A DNA stretch of 28,172 nucleotides, from the NCBI GenBank assembly GCA_039180865.1, contig JBCDCZ010000020.1:1-28172 (forward strand). The letters run 5' to 3'. A program made the translations under genes and the position numbers. This DNA comes from JBCDCU01 sp039180865 (lineage in GTDB: Bacteria > Pseudomonadota > Alphaproteobacteria > Rhizobiales > JACESI01). Position 1 is the stretch's first letter. Each line of letters opens with the position of its first letter. This document shows positions 16,136-24,523 of the stretch, in pieces. Below the pieces are notes generated by a model. It worked only from the letters and a program-made list of their open reading frames with translations. It was not told the DNA's origin and made no database searches.

Positions 16136-16537
16136 TCATGGTTTGACGACCTCGCCATCTTCTTCGGAAAAGTTACCTATATCGGCGTTTTCGAGAATAC
16201 GGAGAACCTTTTCTGAGGGACGCGCCAGCACAGCCCCTTTCGGCGTTACCACAATTGGCCTGTTCATTAGAATTGGATGGTCGACCATGAAATCAATAAG
16301 GTCGTCCGCGCTCCACTTTTCATTGCCGAGATCGAGTTCGTCGTACGGCGTGCCTTTCTGACGAAGAATATCGCGCACGGTAAGTCCGGTTGCCTTGATG
16401 ATTTCAACGAGTTTTTCACGACCGGGCGGAGTCTTCAGATATTCAATCACTTCCGGCTCTTCGCCGGACGCACGGATCATAGCGAGCGTGTTGCGCGATG
16501 TGCCGCATTTTGGATTATGATAGATCGTGACCGCCAT
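16136..16537 (-). CDS. arsC: Arsenate reductase, glutaredoxin-linked ArsC type, between trpB and trpA
   Basis: This 133-residue protein reduces arsenate to arsenite with glutathione and glutaredoxin, by the ArsC family scheme. Catalytic Cys 11 lies in IYHNPKCGTSRNTL. The three Arg residues that bind the oxyanion in E. coli ArsC (60, 94, 107) have counterparts at Arg 59, Arg 93 (LMNRPIVV) and Arg 106 (VLARPSEK). The frame is intact and ends in an acidic tail. It starts 20 bases after trpB with a weak GGGA site and ends 29 bases before trpA, so it is co-transcribed with the tryptophan genes. A related Spx/YffB-type reductase is an alternative, but the Arg set favours ArsC. No arsB or acr3 is adjacent. 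Confidence 0.9.
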   Translation of the reverse strand: MAVTIYHNPKCGTSRNTLAMIRASGEEPEVIEYLKTPPGREKLVEIIKATGLTVRDILRQKGTPYDELDLGNEKWSADDLIDFMVDHPILMNRPIVVTPKGAVLARPSEKVLRILENADIGNFSEEDGEVVKP

Positions 16538-16557
16538 GTGTTCAGTCCCAATTACAC

Positions 16558-17775
16558 TCAGAGCTCGACACCGAGCGCTTTGCCGACGGTGAAGACATCC
16601 TTGTCACCCCGACCGCACAAATTCATGACGATGATCTGATCCTTCGGCATTGTCGGTGCGCGCTTCATCACTTCGGCAAGCGCGTGGCTCGGTTCAAGGG
16701 CCGGAATAATGCCTTCGAGCCTTGTGCACAATTGAAACGCTTCGAGCGCCTCCTCATCCGTGATGGGTACATAATTCACGCGGCCAGTGTCCCGCAAATA
16801 AGAGTGTTCCGGGCCAATGCCAGGATAATCGAGACCTGCCGAAATCGAGTGGCCCTCAAGGATCTGGCCATCGTCGTCCTGAAGAAGATAGGTGCGGTTG
16901 CCGTGAAGAACCCCCGGCTTACCGCCGGTAAGGGACGCGCAATGCTGGTCCGTATCAAGACCATGGCCTGCGGCTTCCACGCCAACGATCTGAACATCTT
17001 CATCATCGAGGAAAGGATGGAAGAGCCCGATCGCGTTTGATCCGCCGCCGATGCACGCAATCAGCATATCCGGAAGACGGCCTTCCGCTTCCATCATCTG
17101 TTCGCGCAGTTCCGTTCCAATCACCGATTGGAAGTCCCGAACCATGGTCGGATAAGGATGCGGACCCGCCGCCGTGCCAATCAGATAGTAAGTCGTCTCA
17201 ACATTGGTGACCCAGTCGCGCAAAGCCTCGTTCATGGCATCTTTCAAGGTGCCCGCGCCTGCCGTAACCGGATTTACTTCAGCGCCTAGAAGCTTCATGC
17301 GGAAGACATTCGGTGCCTGACGTTCAACGTCCGTCGCGCCCATATACACATGGCAGGGATAACCGAACCGCGCGCAGACCGTCGCCGATGCCACACCATG
17401 TTGCCCAGCACCGGTCTCGGCAATGATCCGCGTTTTTCCCATGCGCTTGGCAAGCAGAATCTGACCGAGGCAATTGTTGATCTTGTGGCTTCCAGTGTGA
17501 TTCAGCTCATCGCGTTTGAAATAGATTTTTGCACCACCGAGATGCTCCGTCATACGTTCCGCGAAATAAAGCGGGCTTGGGCGGCCTGAATAATGCGCAT
17601 TGAGGGTTCTGATTTCCTCCTGAAACGCCGGGTCTGCCTTCGCCTCGTCATAGGCCTTCTCAAGATCGAGAATCAGCGGCATCAGGGTTTCGGCGACAAA
17701 CCGTCCACCGTAAATTCCGAAATGACCGCGCTCGTCCGGGCCGGTGCGATAAGAGTTCGGTTTCATGACATTCAT
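16558..17775 (-). CDS. trpB: Tryptophan synthase beta subunit
   Basis: TrpB joins indole and serine to make tryptophan with pyridoxal phosphate. The 405-residue protein carries the PLP lysine Lys 98 in HTGSHKINN, ETGAGQHGVA with the catalytic Glu 120, the phosphate loop GGGSNAIG (243-250), the monovalent-cation and COMM region around TAGAGTLKDAM, and the closing CGRGDKD near the end. AAGAAG precedes the ATG; an internal ATG at codon 4 is possible. It is 38 bases after trpF and 20 before arsC. Length and all key residues match the classical TrpB1 form that pairs with TrpA. Confidence 0.97.
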   Translation of the reverse strand: MNVMKPNSYRTGPDERGHFGIYGGRFVAETLMPLILDLEKAYDEAKADPAFQEEIRTLNAHYSGRPSPLYFAERMTEHLGGAKIYFKRDELNHTGSHKINNCLGQILLAKRMGKTRIIAETGAGQHGVASATVCARFGYPCHVYMGATDVERQAPNVFRMKLLGAEVNPVTAGAGTLKDAMNEALRDWVTNVETTYYLIGTAAGPHPYPTMVRDFQSVIGTELREQMMEAEGRLPDMLIACIGGGSNAIGLFHPFLDDEDVQIVGVEAAGHGLDTDQHCASLTGGKPGVLHGNRTYLLQDDDGQILEGHSISAGLDYPGIGPEHSYLRDTGRVNYVPITDEEALEAFQLCTRLEGIIPALEPSHALAEVMKRAPTMPKDQIIVMNLCGRGDKDVFTVGKALGVEL

Positions 17776-17813
17776 GGTTCTTCTTTCAAATCAAAACTGC
17801 CAGCCCGAGACGG

Positions 17814-18470
17814 TTAGTGGGCTGCGCGCGCTGCCTTTGCGAAATCCGCAATCTTGCGTAGGTCTTTTACGCCGGGAGAACGCTCAACACCAGAGGATAC
17901 GTCAACACCAAAGGGGTGGACCTTTGTCACAGCCTCATGGACATTTTGCGGGTTAAGCCCGCCAGAGAGCATAAACGGTGTCTGCTTGTCGAAATGATCG
18001 AGGATTCCCCAATCGAAGGCGGCACCATTTCCGCCCGGAAGGATCGCCCCTTTCGGAGGCTTGGCATCAAGCAGGATGTGATCGGCGGCACCGATATAGG
18101 GATCGATTTTCTCAAGGTCGGCCAATTCAGACACGCCCACAGCCTTCATGACGGGCAGGCCGAATCGCGCTTTGATCTCCGCGATCCGCTCCGGGGTCTC
18201 CGAGCCATGGAACTGCAGGAGATCCGGCCGTACATGTTCAACGATAGCCGCCAGACGATCGTCATCCGCATTCACGGTAAGTGAAACAATCTTCGCGCGT
18301 CCGCGCGCATGATCAGCGAGCGTTGTGGCCTGTTCAAGCTCAACATGCCGCGGGCTTGGTTCGAATGAGACAAGACCAATCCACTGCGCTCCTGCGGCAA
18401 TGGCCGCGTCGACGCTCTCTCGCGTTGATAATCCGCAAATTTTGACGATCGGTTCGCCCACGTTTTTCAT
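17814..18470 (-). CDS. trpF: Phosphoribosylanthranilate isomerase
   Basis: TrpF performs the Amadori rearrangement of phosphoribosylanthranilate in tryptophan synthesis. The 218-residue TIM barrel has the catalytic Cys 12 in VKICGLST and Asp 135 in LLDAKPP, LQFHGSETP, and the phosphate-binding FMLSGGLNPQNV and GVDVSSGVE. The start at ATG 18470 is chosen by family length; the ribosome site is weak (AATGGG). An in-frame ATG at 18518 would add 16 residues and is the alternative. It begins about 105 bases after the cobO stop on the same strand. Enzymes for earlier tryptophan steps (trpE, D, C) are not in the window. Confidence 0.95.
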   Translation of the reverse strand: MKNVGEPIVKICGLSTRESVDAAIAAGAQWIGLVSFEPSPRHVELEQATTLADHARGRAKIVSLTVNADDDRLAAIVEHVRPDLLQFHGSETPERIAEIKARFGLPVMKAVGVSELADLEKIDPYIGAADHILLDAKPPKGAILPGGNGAAFDWGILDHFDKQTPFMLSGGLNPQNVHEAVTKVHPFGVDVSSGVERSPGVKDLRKIADFAKAARAAH

Positions 18471-18575
18471 CCCATTTTGAGCAAGGCCCTGCTCGTAACA
18501 GGAAACCACATACCGCATCAACTCTTGTCGGTGCGGCCCGCGCGTTTGGCGATCTGCTCCCAGGCAGGTCTTTGC

Positions 18576-19205
18576 CTAAAACTCAATCCCAGCCTGTGCT
18601 TTGACGCCGTCGCGGAAGGGGTGTTTCACCAGTTCCATCTCGGTCACAAGGTCGGCAATCTCAATGAGCTCATCCTTGGCATTCCGTCCCGTGACGATGA
18701 CATGTTTATCTTCGGGCTTACTCCGCAGAACGGTGAGAACTTCGTCGAGCGGCAGGTAATCGTAACGCAGTACAATGTTCAGCTCATCAAGAAGAACCAT
18801 TTTAATGTCCGGATCGGCAATCATACGCTCCGCCTCAGCCCATGCCGCCTTGGCAGATGCAATATCCCGCTCCCTGTCCTGCGTCTCCCAGGTAAAGCCC
18901 TCGCCCATCGCCTTGATCTCCACCTGATCGGGGAAGTTCTCAAGGATATCGCGCTCTCCGGTCTGCCAGGCGCCTTTGACGAACTGCACAACGCCAACTT
19001 TGAAGCCGTGGCCGATCGCCCGGAACACCATGCCGAAAGCAGCCGTCGACTTTCCCTTGCCCTTTCCGGTATGCACAATCAGGAGCCCACGCTCTTCCGT
19101 CTTTGTTGCGAGGATTTTGTCGCGCGCGGCCTTTTTCTTCGCCATCTTCTCCGCATGACGGGTGTTCACTGCAGCTTCGTCTGCCGGTGTCGTTTCGTTG
19201 CTCAT
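18576..19205 (-). CDS. cobO: Cob(I)yrinic acid a,c-diamide adenosyltransferase
   Basis: CobO (BtuR/CobA type) attaches the adenosyl group of ATP to reduced cob(I)yrinate diamide or cob(I)alamin. The 209-residue protein has a Lys-rich N-terminus (KMAKKKAARDKI), a P-loop variant HTGKGKGKSTAAFG (GKGKGKST at 47-54), VVQFVKGAW, the Walker-B-like VLLDELNIVL and VIVTGRNA. Its start overlaps the cobN stop by four bases (ATGA), so cobN and cobO are translationally coupled; this is the usual cobW-cobN-cobO order. It is the last cobalamin gene of this block. Other aerobic-pathway genes (cobS, cobT and the rest) lie elsewhere. Confidence 0.96.
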   Translation of the reverse strand: MSNETTPADEAAVNTRHAEKMAKKKAARDKILATKTEERGLLIVHTGKGKGKSTAAFGMVFRAIGHGFKVGVVQFVKGAWQTGERDILENFPDQVEIKAMGEGFTWETQDRERDIASAKAAWAEAERMIADPDIKMVLLDELNIVLRYDYLPLDEVLTVLRSKPEDKHVIVTGRNAKDELIEIADLVTEMELVKHPFRDGVKAQAGIEF

Positions 19206-22200
19206 CGGTCCTCCCGTGCTTCCGCCTCCAGCATCTCAAGACGAGCATAGGCTGAGTTGAGGCGTGGCGTCCATAAATTGCGATCAATCGCTTCCTTCAA
19301 CCGGCTGGCGGTCTCGGAAAGCGCGGGCGCGTTGTTATCTTTCAGGAAATCGAAGACGTCCTGATCCGCGATGAAAGCGTCATAGGCGAGGTCGAAATGA
19401 TGATCTTTGACAGCGCCGGTCGTGGCCGCGAAAGCAAACATATAATCGACAGTCGCAGCAATTTCGAATGCGCCTTTATAGCCGTGCCGCATGACGCCGG
19501 CGATCCATTTCGGATTGGCGACGCGGGAGCGCATCACACGACCGATTTCGTCTTCCAAAGTGCGGATCACCGGTCGTTCCGGCCTTGAATGGTCATTGTG
19601 GTAGATCGCCGGTTGTTGCCCTGACAGCGTTTCAACCGCCGCACTCATCCCGCCTTCGAACTGATAATAATCGTCGGAATCAAGAAGATCGTGTTCCCGG
19701 TTGTCCTGATTATGAAGGACCGCGTCGACAGCGCCAAGCCGTTCTTCAAAGCGCCCGTGTGCTGCTTTTCCATCGAGCGCGGCGCCATAGGCATAGCCGC
19801 CCCATTCGATGTAAGCCCGCGCGAGATCTTCCCGCGTCTGCCAAAGCTGCTCATCAATCATTGCCTGAAGGCCCGCGCCATAGGCACCGGGTTTGGATCC
19901 AAAAACCCTGATCGTTGCATCGCGTTCATCCGCCCCCTTTGCCATCACTTCCTGAGAGCGGGCAGCGATCGGGTTATCCGCAGCGTCTTCTTCAAGACTG
20001 GCAACCTTGCGCACTGCGCTGTCGAAAAGGACGATCTGGGCCGGAAAGGCATCGCGGAAAAAGCCGGAAATCCTAAGCGTCACATCGATCCGCGGGCGGC
20101 CAAGTACGCTCAAAGGGATGACCTCGAAACCCGTCACACGCAAACTGGCAGGCTCCCATTTCGGCTTGACGCCAATAAGCGCGAGGGCCTGCGCAATATC
20201 ATCGCCTCCTGTGCGCATATTAGACGTCCCCCAGGCGGACAGTCCGAACGCTTTTGGATAGCCACCCTCGTCCTGAAAGTAACGGCGCACGAGAAGATCC
20301 GCAGATTTTTGACCAAGTGTCCAAGCTGCCGGTGTGGGAAGCGTGCGGTTATCGATGGAAAAGAAATTTCGACCCGTTGGCAGAACATCGAGGCGTCCGC
20401 GTGTTGGCGCCCCGGATGGGCCCGGTGATACAAACCGTCCGTCTAGCCCTTTCAAGAGATTGCCGATTTCGTTTTCACCGGATGCCCGAAGGGCCGGGCG
20501 GATCCGGTTTTCGATTTCTGAAATCACTTCTGATGTTCGGGACAGCCCATCCGCGCCCATTTCGACGACCTGGCGCGCCATCAATTCAAGGCGTTCCACA
20601 GTATCCCCATGACTGCGCCAGGGAGCGTCGCTGAGTGCTGCGAGCACCTCGGGCCTGGGGCCGCCCCAGACCTCCGCCATGTTGCAATCAAGCGGGTCGA
20701 AGGAAAGGCCGAAATCATCTGCGAGGGCGCGGATAATGGAGCGGTCGCCAGCCTCGCCTAATCGTCGTGGAACCCGGGTCAATGCAACCAGAAGATCGCG
20801 TTCCTGTTCGCGTTCGGGGGCGTTACCGAGAATATGCAGGCCGTCGCGGATCTGTGCCTCTTTGAGGTCACACAAATAGGCATCGAGCTTTTGAAGTGCG
20901 GTATCCTCACCGTCGTCCGGGGCAATCCCCGCATCAAGGTCAAGTTTGAGGTCCCGGGTTTTGTCGAGAATATCTGATTTCAGATGGCGCAAGCGGCGCG
21001 GATCAAGACCGCTTGCCATGTAATATTCATCGACCAGCGCCTCGAGATCCTTCAACGGCCCATAGGCTTCGGCCCGCGTCAGTGGTGGCGTCAGATGGTC
21101 GATGATGACGGCCGAAAGCCGCCGCTTCGCCTGCGTCCCCTCTCCCGGATCGTTAACGATGAAGGGGTAGAGATTGGGAACAGGCCCCATGACAGCTTCC
21201 GGATAGCAGGCTTCGGAAAGCGCAAGCGCCTTACCCGGAAGCCATTCCAGATTGCCGTGTTTGCCATTGTGAATGACAGCGTCTACTGCGCCCTCGCTTT
21301 TGAGGAACATGTAGAAAGCGAAGTAGCCGTGCGGCGGGACGAGGTCGGGATCGTGATAGGTTGCCTTAGGATCAATGTTGTAGCCGCGGGCGGGCTGGAT
21401 ACCGACAAAGACATTGCCGAATTGCAGGACCGGAAGATGGAAAGAGCCATTCTCTAAGAAAGGATCGTCTTCCGGACGGCCCCAACGCTCTTCGACCTCT
21501 GATCGGACACGGTCGTGGAGGGCTTCGAATGCGCTCTTGTAGGCGGTCAGAGGGAACGTTATGCCGCCTTGGCGAATTCCTGCATTTGTCGGCCCCTTCA
21601 TGAGGGCTTCCATCAGTTCGTTGCCAGTCTTGGGAAGCAATCCAGTCTCGTATCCCGCGCTTTGGAGGGCTCTGAGGATTTCAACACTGCTTGCCGGCGT
21701 ATCGTATCCTACCCCGTTCCCAATCCGACCATCCCGGTTCGGATAATTTGCGAGGATCAGGGCAATCTTTCGCCGTACTGGCGGCGTTTCGCGCAAGTGG
21801 ATCCATCGCGTTGCGAGCTCCGCCACATAATTGACCCGCTCCGGATCTGCGCGATAGCGCTGGATGTCGGTCTCGGTTGCCTCATCGCGCTCACCGTCGG
21901 ACTTAAAAGCAATCGCGCGCGATAAGATCCGGCCATCAAGCTCGGGTAGGACCACATGCATGGCGAGATCCCGTGCCGCGAGGCCCTGCGCGTCTTCTTC
22001 ATGGGCGGCCCGCCCAGTCCCTGCAAGCACAACCTGCAATACCGGACAATTGGCACTATGAAACGGGTTGACCTCTCCTGATCCGTCATAGGCTGATGCG
22101 GCAAAGCCCGTTGAATTGAGGACCAGGCTCGGCTTTGTCTCTGCAATGAGTTGATCAACAACGCCCCTTGCGGTCTCGTCTTTGAGGCTTGGAACGAAGA

Positions 22201-22906
22201 CGGGAAGCGCATTCACTCCTTTATCGTTCAGTGCTTTAATGAGAGCATCGACCGGCCCGGTGTTACCCCCTTCAAGCAAGGCGCGATAAAAGGTGATCAT
22301 TACCGGTGCGCCCGACTGGCTCCACTCTCTCCTGATATCGGCAAGCGTCGGATGATCGATCCCGGGATAATAGAGGCCGGATTTCAGCAGCGGACGGGGC
22401 GGTACGGGGTCTTCTTCAGACAATCCAGCAATTCCCGCCGCGCGCTTTAAAAAGCCGCGCGCATTAGCCGGTCCGCCTTCTATGAGATAAGCCCAAAGGT
22501 CCTGATAGGCATTCTCATCGAGGGTTGAGAGATTTGCGAGATCCGGATCGGACTTGTCGTCTCCAGGAAGAAGCGCCAGCTCAATGCCGCGTGCCCGGCA
22601 AAGAGCGGAGAGCTCATCAATCAGATAAGACCAATATCCTCGCCCCCCCAAAAGTCGCGCAACGATCAGGCGGGAAGAGGCACATGTCTTGTCAAGATAG
22701 ACATCAACGGAAAGCGGATGCTTTAGCCGCATAATATTAGCAAGGCGCAGACTGAAGGGCGCTTCAGCTTCGGCAAATGCATCAGACAGAACAGCAAGTT
22801 CGGTATCTGCAGCCGAAAGAAACACAATGTCACCCGGTGACTGGCCGAGGTCTACCGCCTCATCCCCGTCAAAGATACGCCCCGGTTCGGCGGCGAGGAG
22901 ATGCAT
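19202..22906 (-). CDS. cobN: Aerobic cobaltochelatase subunit CobN
   Basis: CobN is the large, substrate-binding subunit of the ATP-dependent CobNST chelatase that puts cobalt into hydrogenobyrinic acid a,c-diamide. The 1234-residue protein is a full-length member of the CobN/Mg-chelatase H family. The marker HNGKHGNLEWLPGKALALSE is at about 546-565, followed by NLYPFIVNDPGEGTQAKRR. The C-terminal half has LPTGRNFFSIDNRTLPTPAA, SAWGTSNMRTGGDDIAQAL and WIAGVMRHGYKGAFEI. Its ATG follows the cobW stop codon directly, with no gap, and its stop overlaps cobO. It depends on the AAA+ partners CobS and CobT, which are not in this window. Confidence 0.97.
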   Translation of the reverse strand: MHLLAAEPGRIFDGDEAVDLGQSPGDIVFLSAADTELAVLSDAFAEAEAPFSLRLANIMRLKHPLSVDVYLDKTCASSRLIVARLLGGRGYWSYLIDELSALCRARGIELALLPGDDKSDPDLANLSTLDENAYQDLWAYLIEGGPANARGFLKRAAGIAGLSEEDPVPPRPLLKSGLYYPGIDHPTLADIRREWSQSGAPVMITFYRALLEGGNTGPVDALIKALNDKGVNALPVFVPSLKDETARGVVDQLIAETKPSLVLNSTGFAASAYDGSGEVNPFHSANCPVLQVVLAGTGRAAHEEDAQGLAARDLAMHVVLPELDGRILSRAIAFKSDGERDEATETDIQRYRADPERVNYVAELATRWIHLRETPPVRRKIALILANYPNRDGRIGNGVGYDTPASSVEILRALQSAGYETGLLPKTGNELMEALMKGPTNAGIRQGGITFPLTAYKSAFEALHDRVRSEVEERWGRPEDDPFLENGSFHLPVLQFGNVFVGIQPARGYNIDPKATYHDPDLVPPHGYFAFYMFLKSEGAVDAVIHNGKHGNLEWLPGKALALSEACYPEAVMGPVPNLYPFIVNDPGEGTQAKRRLSAVIIDHLTPPLTRAEAYGPLKDLEALVDEYYMASGLDPRRLRHLKSDILDKTRDLKLDLDAGIAPDDGEDTALQKLDAYLCDLKEAQIRDGLHILGNAPEREQERDLLVALTRVPRRLGEAGDRSIIRALADDFGLSFDPLDCNMAEVWGGPRPEVLAALSDAPWRSHGDTVERLELMARQVVEMGADGLSRTSEVISEIENRIRPALRASGENEIGNLLKGLDGRFVSPGPSGAPTRGRLDVLPTGRNFFSIDNRTLPTPAAWTLGQKSADLLVRRYFQDEGGYPKAFGLSAWGTSNMRTGGDDIAQALALIGVKPKWEPASLRVTGFEVIPLSVLGRPRIDVTLRISGFFRDAFPAQIVLFDSAVRKVASLEEDAADNPIAARSQEVMAKGADERDATIRVFGSKPGAYGAGLQAMIDEQLWQTREDLARAYIEWGGYAYGAALDGKAAHGRFEERLGAVDAVLHNQDNREHDLLDSDDYYQFEGGMSAAVETLSGQQPAIYHNDHSRPERPVIRTLEDEIGRVMRSRVANPKWIAGVMRHGYKGAFEIAATVDYMFAFAATTGAVKDHHFDLAYDAFIADQDVFDFLKDNNAPALSETASRLKEAIDRNLWTPRLNSAYARLEMLEAEAREDR

Positions 22907-23971
22907 TTAAGCCGCGAGACTCTCTGCGGCAATCGTGTCGCGGATCGCGGCCTCGTTCAGGCCTCTTTCTCCAATAACGACCAAAGCACTCGAGGGCATC
23001 TCATTGGCGGCCCATTCGCGGTCAAAATAAGCATTGACCCGCGGGCCGACGGCCTGGATCACGAGCCGCGCGGGACTGCCGGAAACTGCGGCAAATCCCT
23101 TCAAGCGCAGGAGACCAAACGCTGCCATAACCTCTTCGATGCGCCGAACGGCTTCTTCCCGGCTCTGGAAAGCTCCGGTTTCCACGATAAACGTCTCGAA
23201 GTCATCGTGATCATGTTCTTCATGTCCGTGTTCGGCTTCATGGTGCGAAAGCCGGTTGGCCATGTCGTTTTCAGCTGCTGCCGTCATCCCGAGGAGAGCT
23301 GCCGAGTCTATCGATTCAGCCTTGCTTACAACCACACGAACACTTTTTCGAACGCGGTCAGAAAGATCGGCAAGCAAATCGGCGAGCTTGTGATCTTCGA
23401 CAAGGTCCGCTTTGTTGAGAAGCACCATATCAGCCGCATTCAACTGGTCGCCAAAGAGTTCGGACAGCGGGCTTTCATGATCAAGCGCCTCATCTGCAGC
23501 CCGCTGTGCCTCAACAGCAGCAGTATCGGCGGCAAACCGACCTTCGGAAAGTGCCGGTGCGTCGACGACCGTTATAACACCGTCAATCGATACACGTTCG
23601 CGTATGCCGGGCCACAGAAATGCTTTGATGAGGGGCTGCGGCAATGCCAGCCCCGACGTTTCGATGATGATATGATCGGGCGGGTCGGCCCGATCGAGCA
23701 GCTTTGTCATGGTTGGAAGGAAGTCGTCCGCGACAGTGCAGCAGATGCAGCCATTGGCCAGTTCAACGATATCGTCTTCACGGCACGCATCGTTGCCACA
23801 AGATCTTAAGAGCTCGCCATCAACACCGACGTCGCCAAACTCATTGATGATGAGTGCAAGTCTCTTGCCTTCAACCTGCTCGATCAACCGTCTAATGATT
23901 GTTGTTTTTCCTGCTCCGAGAAACCCCGTGAAAACCGTCGCCGGAACCTTGCCTCCGCTGGAGAACGCCAT
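22907..23971 (-). CDS. cobW: CobW-type GTPase / metal chaperone (COG0523)
   Basis: CobW is a P-loop GTPase of the COG0523 family, thought to deliver cobalt for cobalamin synthesis. The 354-residue protein has Walker A GFLGAGKTT (16-24), the metal-binding CxCC motif GCICC (Cys 75, 77, 78), IIIETSGLALP, the GTP-specific NKAD (186-189) and a His-rich metal segment (243-255, LSHHEAEHGHEEHDHDD). The C-terminal CobW_C domain follows. Position right before cobN, with no gap, supports cobalt rather than zinc as its metal. It is the first gene of the minus-strand block. I see no clear cobalamin riboswitch in the leader. Confidence 0.95.
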   Translation of the reverse strand: MAFSSGGKVPATVFTGFLGAGKTTIIRRLIEQVEGKRLALIINEFGDVGVDGELLRSCGNDACREDDIVELANGCICCTVADDFLPTMTKLLDRADPPDHIIIETSGLALPQPLIKAFLWPGIRERVSIDGVITVVDAPALSEGRFAADTAAVEAQRAADEALDHESPLSELFGDQLNAADMVLLNKADLVEDHKLADLLADLSDRVRKSVRVVVSKAESIDSAALLGMTAAAENDMANRLSHHEAEHGHEEHDHDDFETFIVETGAFQSREEAVRRIEEVMAAFGLLRLKGFAAVSGSPARLVIQAVGPRVNAYFDREWAANEMPSSALVVIGERGLNEAAIRDTIAAESLAA

Positions 23972-24187
23972 CTGCTAAACTCCCTCACTGTATGTCTCAT
24001 TTTGACAACCGATGAAACACTATCGCGTCCTGCGTCAAGTGACCTTTTTCATGCGACACAGACCGGCGCATATTTTATAGGCAAACATGCTGCCTAAGAG
24101 ATGGGGGCGCGACAATTTTGGGCTTGGCAAATCGCAACGAATAAGCCAACCTTTTGACAGGTTTAACAAGCGAAAGGAGGTGATCCA
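23972..24187. other. Divergent intergenic region between cobW and a small ORF
   Basis: No gene is seen. TTGACG on the minus strand (24033-24038) is a possible -35 box of cobW but lacks a good -10 partner. An inverted repeat TAGGCA-AACATGC-TGCCTA (24078-24096) lies in the middle and could be an operator. On the plus strand a TTGACA (24154-24159) is too close to the small ORF to drive it. Confidence 0.4.
24172..24187 (+). promoter_or_regulatory. Extended Shine-Dalgarno: full match to the 16S rRNA 3' end
   Basis: GAAAGGAGGTGATCCA is the exact complement of the last 16 bases of a typical 16S rRNA (TGGATCACCTCCTTTC). The GGAGG core ends seven bases before the ATG at 24188. Ordinary sites match four to seven bases. 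Confidence 0.8.
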
Positions 24188-24265
24188 ATGTCGAGTAAGT
24201 TTTTGAGGCACGAGGTGTCATACAAAGGATATGCGGCAGTGGAGCAGCCTCTGCTGCAGGCATAG
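24188..24265 (+). CDS. Small ORF of 25 codons with extended ribosome site
   Basis: The predicted peptide is 25 residues, starting MSSKFLRHEVSYKGYA and ending EQPLLQA. It has no membrane segment or signal. I do not recognise it. Support comes from the very strong ribosome site at exact spacing and from a following hairpin (24286-24300) and terminator (24346-24368), which together look like a short independent transcript. It may be a real small protein, or the ORF may serve as a leader or ribosome-occupancy device. The codons are ordinary for the region. It is divergent from cobW and 258 bases before the next plus-strand gene. Confidence 0.6.
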   Translation: MSSKFLRHEVSYKGYAAVEQPLLQA

Positions 24266-24285
24266 ACTTTGTTATCGGGATAGGC

Positions 24286-24300
24286 TCTCGCGAAACGAGA
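24286..24300 (+). other. Small hairpin after the 25-codon ORF
   Basis: TCTCG pairs with CGAGA around a CGAAA loop, 20 bases past the small ORF stop. It lies within the predicted short transcript and may stabilise it. Confidence 0.35.
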
Positions 24301-24345
24301 TGTTTATGATCGATGGGCATTTAAAGATTTGCCTCGGACTTGCGG

Positions 24346-24368
24346 GGGCCGCCAATGGCGGCCCTTTT
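24346..24368 (+). terminator. Rho-independent terminator of the small-ORF transcript
   Basis: GGGCCGCC and GGCGGCCC pair over eight bases around an AAT loop and are followed by TTTT. It lies 80 bases after the small ORF stop. Confidence 0.75.
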
Positions 24369-24523
24369 CCGTTTAAATCGGGTGCCTCCAACGACCTCTT
24401 GCTCAAGCAGTCTTTCCATAAGCAAGCTTGAAGTGAATAAAATCTGCTAACATCTTTGGAAGACTGACGGCTTCAAGCACTTGCCGGTTGAGCGGCTAAG
24501 TCGTTTTCGATAAAGCTCGTGAT
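24369..24523. other. Intergenic spacer, nothing recognised
   Basis: This 155-base spacer lies after the terminator and before the small Cys/His protein. It is AT-richer than the coding DNA. No gene or clear promoter is seen; the promoter of the downstream gene should be here. Confidence 0.4.

Noticed and set aside
23972..24187. Cobalamin riboswitch before cobW
   Set aside because: Expected for a B12 operon, but I could not find the B12-box consensus or a matching fold on the minus strand. A covariance-model search would settle it.
24300..24431. Second small ORF after the 25-codon ORF
   Set aside because: It runs through the strong terminator at 24346-24368 and has no ribosome site.
24427..24456. 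Heat-shock-sigma-like promoter CTTGAA-N18-CATCTT
   Set aside because: Only the -35 half is convincing; such a match is expected by chance in a spacer of this length.
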